This document shows, piece after piece, positions 1 through 5,078 of a DNA stretch of 5,137 bases. Source of the DNA: JANMJD01 sp031371195 (GTDB lineage Bacteria; Actinomycetota; Acidimicrobiia; Acidimicrobiales; Ilumatobacteraceae). The DNA lies in contig JANMJD010000136.1 of NCBI GenBank assembly GCA_031371195.1, forward strand, positions 1-5,137, written 5' to 3'. Position numbers and translations under genes: made by a program. Within the stretch, counting starts at the first letter, position 1; the number at the start of each line of letters is the position of its first letter. The notes beneath the pieces are model-generated. The model saw only the letters and a list, made by a program, of their open reading frames with translations. It was not told the origin of the DNA and made no database searches.

Positions 1-121
1 CACCTCGCGCGACGGAGCCGAAGACGGCGATGGAACGGCCTTTGTGGTGTTTCACGAGCGCCAGGATGGAATCTCGATGACGCTCGATGAGCGAGTTGAG
101 GACGGCCGACCCCGGTGTCAT
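1..121 (-). CDS. MNT-type nucleotidyltransferase, N-terminal part (cut by window edge)
   Basis: Only the first 40 codons are present; the gene runs off the left edge. Reading from the ATG at 121 the protein has a short helical lead (about residues 8-26, ending LALVKHHKG) and then a strand-turn with SIAVFGSVARG at residues 30-40. GSxxRG is the nucleotide-binding signature of the minimal nucleotidyltransferase (polymerase beta-like) superfamily. The metal-binding DxD that should follow lies outside the window. Small proteins of this type are commonly MntA-like antitoxins that AMPylate a HEPN toxin; that pairing is inference, because the partner would also be outside. No Shine-Dalgarno is visible; a TAGGAT hexamer ends 7 nt before the ATG, so translation may be leaderless. 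It lies 60 bp downstream of the rRNA methyltransferase gene on the same strand and is related to the broken copy at 1454-1653. Confidence 0.75.
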   Translation of the reverse strand, partial: MTPGSAVLNSLIERHRDSILALVKHHKGRSIAVFGSVARG

Positions 122-128
122 GGCCCGA

Positions 129-134
129 ATCCTA
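129..134 (-). promoter_or_regulatory. Possible -10 box of a leaderless MNT gene
   Basis: On the minus strand TAGGAT ends 7 nt before the ATG at 121, which would put the transcription start at or next to the start codon. No convincing -35 hexamer lies 16-18 nt upstream, and no purine-rich ribosome binding site fits. Weak on its own; it gains some weight from similar boxes before rlmI and vapB. Confidence 0.3.
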
Positions 135-181
135 CGCCGACTGTCGCCCGGTTGGCATCGATCGGCCGCTGAGCCGGCTGT

Positions 182-1423
182 TCAGGGGTTGACGCGGGCG
201 ATCATTGCTTTGAGGTAGGCACCTTCGGGGAAGCCGATCGGATGGTCGATGGCATGGCCGGTCTGGGCGATCTCGTCCAACTCGTCGCCGCGGCTGTTGG
301 CCACGGTGACGATCGCGTCGAAGAACCGGTCGGCGGTGATCCGACTGGAACACGAGGCCTGCAGCAGGATGCCGCCGGGTCGCACCAGCGAGAGCCCGAG
401 GGCGGTCAGTCGGCGGTAGGCCTGCAGGCCGCCGGCGACGCTCGACTGGCGTTGGGCGAACGATGGCGGATCGATGATGACGATGTCGAACCGCTGCCGC
501 TTCCGTACCAGGTCGTCCATCGCGTCGAATGCATCGCCGATCGTGGTCTCGTGGCGGCATGCTGCGACCGTCGGGCGCGAGGCGTTGATCGTCATGTGGT
601 GACGAGCCAATTGGATCGACGCCGGGCTCATGTCGATGGAGTGCACCGACGCCGCGCCTCCCGCGGCGGCGTGGACGGTGAAACCGCCCGAGGACGAGAA
701 CACGTCGAGCACGTGGGCGCCGTTGGCCATCGTGCCGATCAACGCCCGGTTATCGCGTTGGTCGAGGAAGTGGCCCGTCTTCTGACCCTCGGCGATATCT
801 GCTTCGAATATCAGATCGTGTTCGAGGAACCGCACCCGGGACGACGGGACATTGCCGATGAGCGCCGTTCCTTCGGGCAACGGTGTACCGGCACCGGCCA
901 CGCGGCGGCTCAACCGCAGGACGAGTGAACGCGGCTCCAGCAACTCCTCGAAGATCGGGATCAACGTGCCGAGATAGGGGAACCAGGCCTCGGAGTACAG
1001 CTTGAGGACGTAGTCGTCGGCGTAGCGATCGAGGACCAGCCCACCGAATCCATCGTTCTCGCCGTGGATGCAGCGGTACCCGGTGGTGTGGCCCGACGTC
1101 CGCAACGAGTCCCGTCGAGCGAGCGCCGCGGCGATGCGCATCCGCCACCAGCCGGAATCGATCGTCACCGGTTTGCCGGTGTGCAGCACCTTGATGCGGA
1201 TCGGCGAGTTCGGGTCGTACAGCCCGATCGCTGCGAATCGCCGGCTGTCATCGAAGATCACGGCCAGGTCGCCGGGCTGCCCGCCGTCGGCGACCGACGC
1301 GACCGAGGCGTCATACACCCACGGATGCCCACCACGGACCTGGCGCAGGGCATCGGGCGTCAGTCGCACCGCCAGTCGGCGAGCGCTCGGGGCCGGCAGG
1401 CTCTCGACCACGTCTGACGGCAT
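182..1423 (-). CDS. rlmI: RlmI-type 23S rRNA (cytosine-C5)-methyltransferase
   Basis: This 413-residue SAM-dependent methyltransferase matches the RlmI/RlmK-like family, whose E. coli member (396 aa) makes m5C1962 in 23S rRNA. An N-terminal PUA domain carries HPWVYDASV at 33-41. A central region has GENDGFGGLVLDRY at 121-134, matching the family's GEGDGLPGL block. The linker EGQKTGHFLDQRDNR at 212-226 is highly diagnostic. The Rossmann domain has motif I VLDVFSSSGGF (238-248), motif IV DPPSF (318-322) and SCSS (357-360), with Cys358 in the place of the catalytic cysteine. The tail GFPEGAYLKAMIARV (397-411) is also typical. The ATG at 1423 gives full length; there is no good Shine-Dalgarno, but TAGCCT ends 6 nt before the ATG. 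The gene appears intact. It stands between two MNT nucleotidyltransferase relatives. The exact target cytosine is inferred from family membership. Confidence 0.93.
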   Translation of the reverse strand: MPSDVVESLPAPSARRLAVRLTPDALRQVRGGHPWVYDASVASVADGGQPGDLAVIFDDSRRFAAIGLYDPNSPIRIKVLHTGKPVTIDSGWWRMRIAAALARRDSLRTSGHTTGYRCIHGENDGFGGLVLDRYADDYVLKLYSEAWFPYLGTLIPIFEELLEPRSLVLRLSRRVAGAGTPLPEGTALIGNVPSSRVRFLEHDLIFEADIAEGQKTGHFLDQRDNRALIGTMANGAHVLDVFSSSGGFTVHAAAGGAASVHSIDMSPASIQLARHHMTINASRPTVAACRHETTIGDAFDAMDDLVRKRQRFDIVIIDPPSFAQRQSSVAGGLQAYRRLTALGLSLVRPGGILLQASCSSRITADRFFDAIVTVANSRGDELDEIAQTGHAIDHPIGFPEGAYLKAMIARVNP

Positions 1424-1429
1424 GGGGCG

Positions 1430-1435
1430 AGGCTA
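1430..1435 (-). promoter_or_regulatory. Possible -10 box of rlmI (leaderless)
   Basis: Minus-strand TAGCCT ends exactly 6 nt before the rlmI ATG, the spacing expected if transcription starts on the A of the ATG. The gap is CGCCCC, which has no Shine-Dalgarno character. No clear -35 element is seen, so this is a suggestion. Confidence 0.35.
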
Positions 1436-1453
1436 CCGGTGGCGCCGATCGCC

Positions 1454-1653
1454 TCAGTCGGCTGTCACCTCGTTGCCGAACGGGCCGTTGATGATGCCCT
1501 TCTCGAACTCCGCCGGAAGTCGACGTCACTACCGGGTGTGTCGTCGCCCCGGGCGGTGGAGCCGAAGAGCGCAATGGCGCACCCACGGTGCCGCCGGACG
1601 AGACCGTTGATCTCTTATCGCTTCGCCTCGATGGCGATCCGACGGTCGGTCAC
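1454..1653 (-). pseudogene. Decayed MNT-type nucleotidyltransferase (antitoxin-like) remnant
   Basis: Reading on the minus strand from a GTG at 1653, 12 codons (VTDRRIAIEAKR) are followed by an in-frame TAA at 1615-1617. The same frame continues as EINGLVRRHRGCAIALFGS and then TARGDDTPGSDVDF. That is the full minimal nucleotidyltransferase signature GSxxRG-x7-DxD. Immediately after DVDF (about 1514-1516) one base appears to be missing: shifting frame restores AEFEKG, the usual sequence after DVDFL in this family. That frame ends at the TGA at 1454-1456 after an unfamiliar tail (IINGPFGNEVTAD). A nonsense codon, a frameshift and an early end together argue for a dead gene. A minus-strand AAGGAGG at 1673-1679 may be its old ribosome binding site, but no start sits at normal spacing. 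Its signature block resembles that of the partial gene at 1-121. It occupies most of the otherwise gene-free 1424-1732 stretch. Confidence 0.75.
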
Positions 1654-1663
1654 GGATACAGAG

Positions 1664-1695
1664 TTGATCACGCCTCCTTGATCAGCGATTGATCG
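1664..1695 (+). promoter_or_regulatory. Triple TTGATC repeat, possible VapBC operator
   Basis: TTGATCA occurs at 1664-1670 and 1678-1684 and TTGATCG at 1689-1695, so start-to-start spacings are 14 and 11 bp. Each contains the palindrome or near-palindrome TGATCA, and GATCA/TGATC also form an inverted repeat around GCGAT (1680-1694). VapB-type antitoxins usually bind palindromes upstream of their own operon, so this is a reasonable operator. The middle copy could also act as a -35 element, with TAGAAA at 1701-1706 (17 bp spacer) as a weak -10. Function is inferred. Confidence 0.4.
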
Positions 1696-1720
1696 CAAGG
1701 TAGAAAGGCTCCTGATGAGA

Positions 1721-1726
1721 TAGAAT
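1721..1726 (+). promoter_or_regulatory. Probable -10 box of vapBC (leaderless start)
   Basis: TAGAAT matches TATAAT at five of six positions and ends 6 nt before the vapB ATG, so transcription would begin at the start codon. The purine-rich AGAAAGG at 1702-1708 is about 24 nt from the ATG, too far for a ribosome binding site. Leaderless antitoxin mRNAs are known in actinomycetes. The -35 region is weak. Confidence 0.5.
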
Positions 1727-1732
1727 TCGACC

Positions 1733-1978
1733 ATGGCCTTGAGCATCAAAAGCGAGACAGCCGATCGATTGGCCCGTGAGCTTTCGGAGCTGACCGGTAC
1801 ATCGATCACCGAAGCCGTGACCAATGCACTCGCCCAACAGGTCGACGCTGCACGTCGAGTGCGGCAGAAGCGCCGGTCCGTTCTTGATCTGGCGCTGGAA
1901 TTTCGGCGACTCCCAGTGATCGACCCCCGTCCCGCCGACGAGATCATCGGTTACGACAGCAACGGGCTGCCCATCTGA
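1733..1978 (+). CDS. vapB: VapB-family antitoxin
   Basis: An 81-residue antitoxin of the Rv0623/PSK-type VapB family. Residues 1-45 fit a short DNA-binding fold of the ribbon-helix-helix kind: strand MALSIKSETADRLARELSEL, then TGTSITEAVTNAL (21-33), a pattern standard for this family. After a basic linker (RRVRQKRR, 41-48), residues 49-81 form the toxin-binding tail ending in EIIGYDSNGLPI, where the GYD-x-NGLP ending is characteristic. The protein should wrap around VapC to block its RNase site and repress its own operon. Its TGA overlaps the vapC ATG by one base (TGATG), so the toxin is translationally coupled. Length is normal for the family. Likely autoregulated through the TTGATC repeats upstream. 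The ATG at 1733 is chosen because the conserved family N-terminus begins right there. Confidence 0.93.
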   Translation: MALSIKSETADRLARELSELTGTSITEAVTNALAQQVDAARRVRQKRRSVLDLALEFRRLPVIDPRPADEIIGYDSNGLPI

Positions 1979-2379
1979 TGGTGGTCGACACCTCGGCCAT
2001 TGTGGCCGTGCTCCTTGGCGAACCCGAATCGGAACGAATCGACGCAGTCCTCACGAGCGAGGCCGAACTGCTGATATCGGCCGCCACGCACGTGGAGCTG
2101 GCGATCGTCGTCGAAGGGCGTGCCGGGTCGGCCGGATCCTTGCTCCTCGGCGAATTGATCCGTCGCGTAGAACTGCGCGTTGTCGCAGTTGACGCCGACC
2201 TTGCCATCACGGCCATCGAAGCATGGCGACGGTACGGAAAAGGCCGTCACCCCGCTGGACTGAATTACGGCGACTGCTTCTCGTACGCATTGGCGATCAG
2301 CCGCAACGAGCCGCTGCTCTTCGTCGGACGCGATTTCGGTCAAACCGACGTGGTCAGCGCCCTCGGTGACGAGCCGTAA
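1978..2379 (+). CDS. vapC: VapC-family PIN-domain ribonuclease toxin
   Basis: A 133-residue single-domain PIN protein, the toxin of the pair. The acidic residues that hold the catalytic Mg2+/Mn2+ are all visible: Asp4 in MVVDTSAI, Glu40 in THVELAIV, Asp99 in LNYGDCFSYALA, and Asp119 in LLFVGRDFGQTDV (Asp124 nearby). The segment YGKGRHPAGLNYGDC is typical of the VapC subgroup paired with Rv0623-like VapB. Members cleave tRNA or rRNA and stop translation when the antitoxin is degraded; the particular RNA target cannot be read from the sequence. There is no independent Shine-Dalgarno; translation is coupled to vapB through TGATG. Length and active site look intact, so the toxin should be functional. 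It converges with gpgS, with 43 bp between their stop codons. Confidence 0.95.
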   Translation: MVVDTSAIVAVLLGEPESERIDAVLTSEAELLISAATHVELAIVVEGRAGSAGSLLLGELIRRVELRVVAVDADLAITAIEAWRRYGKGRHPAGLNYGDCFSYALAISRNEPLLFVGRDFGQTDVVSALGDEP

Positions 2380-2391
2380 CTACGTCAGCGC

Positions 2392-2406
2392 GTCGGTGGA
2401 GCCGAC
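2392..2406. terminator. Weak hairpin between convergent vapC and gpgS
   Basis: GTCGG and CCGAC form a 5-bp stem around a 5-nt loop in the 43-bp gap between the two convergent stop codons. There is no T tract on either side, so intrinsic termination is doubtful. The position is the only real argument. Confidence 0.2.
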
Positions 2407-2422
2407 TCACTGGGTTCCAACC

Positions 2423-3328
2423 TCACGCATTGGCCCGATGGTAGGCACGCACGTCGACGAGGGGGCGCCGTTCGCGGACTTGAATGGGGTGGACTTCACC
2501 GTCGATGTTGAGTAGCGGCGGCAGTGGGTCGGCGAGTGCGACACCGGCGCGTTCGAGGACCACGGTCATGATCTCGGCGGCCTGATCGGATAACTGCACC
2601 AGCGTTCGGTGGCGATGTTGGCGAATCCCGAGGTCGACCTGGGCCATCCGTTCGATGCCGACGAGCCGAAGGGTGTCGATCAACAGCGCGCTCTCGACGC
2701 CGTAGCTCTCGATGAACGGCAGCCGTTCGAGCAGGCTGCGCCGCGCCGCACACTCCCCGCCCAGCGGCTGGCGGATAGTGGCCAGCGGCGGGAAGAACAA
2801 CGACATCAGCGGCCGGGCGACCAACTCGGTCGTGCGGCCTCCGCCCTGTCCCTGCTGGTCGATCGGGCGGACGTAGAACCCCTTGACGATGTCGATGTCA
2901 TCGTCGGTGAGCAACGGAGCAACGAGGCGGGTGATGTACGACGGCGTGAAGCTGGTCAGGTCGGTGTCGCACCAGACGATGATGTCGCCCGTGGAGGCGG
3001 CGACGGTGCGGTAGAGCACATTGCCCTTGCCCCGGCCCAAGCCTTCCTCGGGAAGGACCGACGACACCGAGATCACCTTGGCTCCGTTGGCAGCGGCGAT
3101 CAAACCGGTGTCGTCGGTCGACCCGTCATCGAAAACGAGCAACTCGTCGACCAACGGCGCGCCCGGCGTATGGACGAGGTGCTGGGCGATTTCGCCGACG
3201 ATCGGTCCGACGGTCGCCTCCTCGTTGCGGGCGGGGAGGCACACCGAGATCGTTTTGCCCCGCTTGAGGGCGACCAACTCGGCGACCGACCGGGTGGTCG
3301 GGGTGATGGTGCGGACGGCTGATCTCAC
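2423..3328 (-). CDS. gpgS: Glucosyl-3-phosphoglycerate synthase (GT-A glycosyltransferase, GT81)
   Basis: GpgS transfers glucose from a nucleotide sugar to 3-phosphoglycerate, giving glucosyl-3-phosphoglycerate, the first step to glucosylglycerate and, in mycobacteria, to methylglucose lipopolysaccharide. With the preferred start it has 301 residues. The GT-A fold opens with ISVCLPARNEEATV (27-40), then LLVFDDGSTDDT (63-74), GRGKGNVL (98-105) and the metal-binding CDTDL (120-124) as the DxD motif. Acceptor-side blocks follow: IVKGFYVRP (147-155), GGRTTELVARPL (163-174), QPLGGE (187-192), YGVESALLIDT (209-219) and QVDLGIRQHRHR (230-241), whose histidine matches a metal ligand in mycobacterial GpgS. 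I chose the GTG at 3328 because AAGGGGG lies 5 nt upstream; a GTG at 3349 would add seven residues but lacks a binding site. Bacterial family members have about 300-330 residues. It is divergent from the DHPS-like gene. Confidence 0.92.
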   Translation of the reverse strand: MRSAVRTITPTTRSVAELVALKRGKTISVCLPARNEEATVGPIVGEIAQHLVHTPGAPLVDELLVFDDGSTDDTGLIAAANGAKVISVSSVLPEEGLGRGKGNVLYRTVAASTGDIIVWCDTDLTSFTPSYITRLVAPLLTDDDIDIVKGFYVRPIDQQGQGGGRTTELVARPLMSLFFPPLATIRQPLGGECAARRSLLERLPFIESYGVESALLIDTLRLVGIERMAQVDLGIRQHRHRTLVQLSDQAAEIMTVVLERAGVALADPLPPLLNIDGEVHPIQVRERRPLVDVRAYHRANA

Positions 3329-3333
3329 GTCGT

Positions 3334-3340
3334 CCCCCTT
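3334..3340 (-). promoter_or_regulatory. Ribosome binding site that fixes the gpgS start
   Basis: Minus-strand AAGGGGG is separated by ACGAC from the GTG at 3328. This favours that GTG over the in-frame GTG at 3349, where the motif would lie inside the coding region. Confidence 0.6.
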
Positions 3341-3345
3341 AGCCT
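3340..3345 (+). promoter_or_regulatory. Possible -10 box of the DHPS-like gene
   Basis: Plus-strand TAGCCT, the same hexamer found before rlmI, ends 9 nt before the ATG at 3355 and 12 nt before the ATG at 3358. It would give a leader of only a few bases. It also overlaps the gpgS ribosome binding site on the other strand. No Shine-Dalgarno precedes either ATG. Weak evidence. Confidence 0.3.
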
Positions 3346-3354
3346 GCACGAACG

Positions 3355-4143
3355 ATGATGCGACTGTTCGGCGTGATCAACGCCTCCCCAGATTCCCTCA
3401 ATGCCGACTCGATCGCCACCACCCCCGAGACAGCGCGGGCCCGCGCCGATCTGCTGATCGACGAAGGCGTGTGGGGCTTCGACATCGGTGGCCAAGGCTC
3501 GACCTTCGCCGCCACCGAGGTTCCCTCCGATGACGAATGGGCCCGGCTGGAAGTCGTGTTGCCGACGATCGCCGGCTACGGCATGCCGTTCAGCGTCGAC
3601 ACCTGGCGGCCCGACACGGCCCGCCGTTCGCTGGCCGCCGGAGCGACCTGGCTGAACGCCGCCGATGGTCTGCAGCAGGACGAGATGATGGAGGTCGCCG
3701 CCGAGTTCGGCTGCCCTGTCGTGCTGCCGTTCCTCAGCGGCCCCGACCCGCTGCGGATGGCCTTGGTGACCAGCGACGATCCGATGGGCGTCATCGTCGA
3801 GTACACCGAGTCGATCCTGCGGCGAGCCGACCGTTTCGGCATCCGCCACAACGTGGTCATCGACCCGGGCACCGGCTTCGCTCCCCACGATTGGGCGTGG
3901 GAGGAGCGCTTCGTCTACCAGAAGCGCGTGTACAGCCAACTGGAGCGTCTGCGTGTCTTCGGCCTGCCGCTGTATATCGCGCTGCCGTGGAAGGAAACCG
4001 CGCAGCACGCCGAGCTGCTCGACATCGTGATCTCGCAGCATCCCGAGTATGGGCGTTGCCACTATGCGGCCCGCATCCGCGCTGCGGAAATGCGCGCGGC
4101 CGAACGGGACGCGGTCATAGATCGAGATCATCGACCCGCCTGA
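3355..4143 (+). CDS. folP: Divergent dihydropteroate synthase-like (pterin-binding TIM barrel) protein
   Basis: A 262-residue protein with the DHPS layout. Canonical DHPS joins pABA to hydroxymethyl-dihydropterin diphosphate. Kept features: GVINASPDS (6-14, Asn9 of loop 1), DIGGQGST (43-50), FSVDTWRP (79-86, Asp82), AGATWLNAADG (95-105), IDPGTGF (169-175, Asp170), Lys213 in LPWK where SRK is usual, and RCH (234-236) where RVHD is usual. These match E. coli Asn22, Asp96, Asp185, Lys221, Arg255 and His257 by motif position. Changed features: loop 1 reads SLNADS rather than SFSDGG, losing the pABA-contacting Phe; loop 2 reads STFAAT rather than STRPGA, losing the Arg; ND becomes NA; SRK becomes PWK; and MHM becomes LPF. 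Pterin binding looks plausible and canonical pABA chemistry less so. It may be a FolP2-like paralog or a lineage-specific true FolP. It is divergent from gpgS and overlaps folBK by 29 bp at the 3' end. Start is ATG 3355, or ATG 3358 next to it; a TAG at 3340-3342 blocks anything earlier. Confidence 0.85.
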   Translation: MMRLFGVINASPDSLNADSIATTPETARARADLLIDEGVWGFDIGGQGSTFAATEVPSDDEWARLEVVLPTIAGYGMPFSVDTWRPDTARRSLAAGATWLNAADGLQQDEMMEVAAEFGCPVVLPFLSGPDPLRMALVTSDDPMGVIVEYTESILRRADRFGIRHNVVIDPGTGFAPHDWAWEERFVYQKRVYSQLERLRVFGLPLYIALPWKETAQHAELLDIVISQHPEYGRCHYAARIRAAEMRAAERDAVIDRDHRPA

Positions 4144-4963
4144 TACCTCCGGCGGGAAGTCGCTGATCCCACTCCTTCGGGCACCGATCCGGTGCGATCT
4201 CGGCGAGCGGCGTCAACACGAAGCGCCGCTCGAACATCCGGGGATGGGGAATCGTCAACTCGTCGCTCTGCACCGTGACGCCGTCGTACAGCAGGACGTC
4301 GAGGTCGAGGGTGCGGGCCCCCCAGCGCACCTTGCGCTCGCGACCGTCGGCAGTCTCGATCCGTCGGCACGTGTCGAGCAGTTCGAACGGGTTGAGGCGG
4401 GTCTCGACCTCGACGACCATGTTCAGGTACGGCCCGGATTCGTCGGGGCTTCCGACCGGATCGGTCTCGTATACCCCCGATATCGCATGCACGCCGGGGA
4501 GGTTGAGCACGGCGAACCGCAAGTGCTCGCGGCGGTCGCCGAGGTTCGAGCCGATGGCGACGAACGCCGACGTCAGTTTGCGTTCCAACTGGATCAGGTC
4601 GGCTCGCCGCCGCCGGACACGTACCGCAGTCGTATCGACATCGTGCGGCACCGGCGGCCGCAGCTTGCGCACGATCACCTCGACGGCATCGACCCGGGCG
4701 AGTCCGAGGATCTCCTCGGCGATGCGGTTGGCCACCCGCTCCAGCAGCAGGGTGTGCTCGGTTTCGATCACCTTGTTGACCAGGCCGATCGCCGTGCCGT
4801 AGTCGACCGAGAGTTCCAGATCGTCGGTCGCGCCGGCGGCACGGGCATCGAGTTCGATGAAGAAGTCGACCTCGAACGGCTGGGGGCGGCTGCGCTCCTC
4901 GGGCAACAGGCCGATGGTGCCCACGGCGCGCACGCCGGTCACCTCGATACGGTCGATATGCAA
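4115..4963 (-). CDS. folBK: Fused dihydroneopterin aldolase / HPPK (FolB-FolK)
   Basis: A bifunctional folate enzyme of 282 residues. Residues 1-120 are FolB, which converts dihydroneopterin to 6-hydroxymethyl-dihydropterin: GTIGLLPEERSRPQPFEVD (15-33), DDLELSVDYG (47-56), LLLERVANRIAEEIL (72-86) and VRKLRPPVP (98-106). Glu22, Tyr55 and Lys100 occupy the catalytic positions. A basic linker leads to FolK (about 132-282), which pyrophosphorylates that product with ATP: AFVAIGSNLGDR (133-144), YETDPVG (165-171), RWGARTLDLDVLLY (213-226), whose Asp220 and Asp222 bind Mg2+, and IPHPR (238-242). Both halves look complete. I start at TTG 4963 because GAGGAGG lies 4 nt upstream and FolB homology begins there; an in-frame ATG at 5002 has no binding site and adds a Pro/Gly-rich, unfamiliar stretch. 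The product would feed a dihydropteroate synthase. Its 3' end overlaps the DHPS-like gene. Confidence 0.95.
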   Translation of the reverse strand: MHIDRIEVTGVRAVGTIGLLPEERSRPQPFEVDFFIELDARAAGATDDLELSVDYGTAIGLVNKVIETEHTLLLERVANRIAEEILGLARVDAVEVIVRKLRPPVPHDVDTTAVRVRRRRADLIQLERKLTSAFVAIGSNLGDRREHLRFAVLNLPGVHAISGVYETDPVGSPDESGPYLNMVVEVETRLNPFELLDTCRRIETADGRERKVRWGARTLDLDVLLYDGVTVQSDELTIPHPRMFERRFVLTPLAEIAPDRCPKEWDQRLPAGGIRRVDDLDL

Positions 4964-4967
4964 TGTG

Positions 4968-4974
4968 CCTCCTC
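4968..4974 (-). promoter_or_regulatory. Ribosome binding site that fixes the folBK TTG start
   Basis: Minus-strand GAGGAGG, a strong Shine-Dalgarno, is followed by CACA and the TTG at 4963. It is the only good binding site in the region and identifies the unusual start codon. Confidence 0.7.
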
Positions 4975-4981
4975 GGCATCG

Positions 4982-5000
4982 GCCCGGCGGGGGCCCGGGC
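4982..5000 (-). other. GC-only hairpin in the folBK leader
   Basis: GCCCGG (4982-4987) pairs with CCGGGC (4995-5000) around a 7-nt loop, an all-GC 6-bp stem that ends 7 nt upstream of the folBK Shine-Dalgarno. It could affect translation or transcription read-through. No T tract follows on the minus strand, and in such GC-rich DNA it may be chance. Confidence 0.25.
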
Positions 5001-5045
5001 ATTCACAGCTTGGCGCGTCGGTTACGGACTTGCGAGATGGAGACA

Positions 5046-5071
5046 CACCGAGATGTGCAAACGTTTCGGTG
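5046..5071 (-). terminator. Weak hairpin after the right-edge gene
   Basis: CACCGA (5046-5051) and TCGGTG (5066-5071) form a 6-bp stem with a 14-nt loop starting 7 nt after the stop codon of the gene entering from the right. The loop is large and there is no U tract, so termination is uncertain. Confidence 0.2.
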
Positions 5072-5078
5072 AATTCCG

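Noticed and set aside
242..928. Long plus-strand open frame (228 codons)
   Set aside because: It lies wholly antisense to rlmI, has Arg/Gly/Val-rich composition without motifs, and is explained by the high-GC codon pattern of the real gene.
1664..1695. TTGATC copies as a CRISPR-like or transposon-end repeat
   Set aside because: Only three 6-7 bp copies with unequal 14 and 11 bp spacing; no spacers, no transposase and no target duplication. A protein-binding site is simpler.
1615..1947. Minus-strand open frame of 110 codons antisense to vapB
   Set aside because: Only its last 12 codons correspond to the MNT remnant; the rest is Ser/Arg-rich antisense of the well-supported vapB.
3537..4166. 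Plus-strand open frame of 209 codons inside the DHPS-like gene
   Set aside because: It is a shifted frame of the same gene, Arg/Ala-rich with no motifs, whereas the 3355 frame carries the DHPS blocks throughout.
4964..5002. Upstream ATG start for folBK
   Set aside because: It would add 13 residues of Pro/Gly/Arg-rich sequence with no homology and no ribosome binding site, while the TTG at 4963 has GAGGAGG just upstream.
4128..5006. A second minus-strand open frame of 292 codons over folBK
   Set aside because: It is in a different frame of the same strand, extremely rich in Arg, Pro and Ala, and has no family motif, while the folBK frame has complete FolB and FolK signatures.
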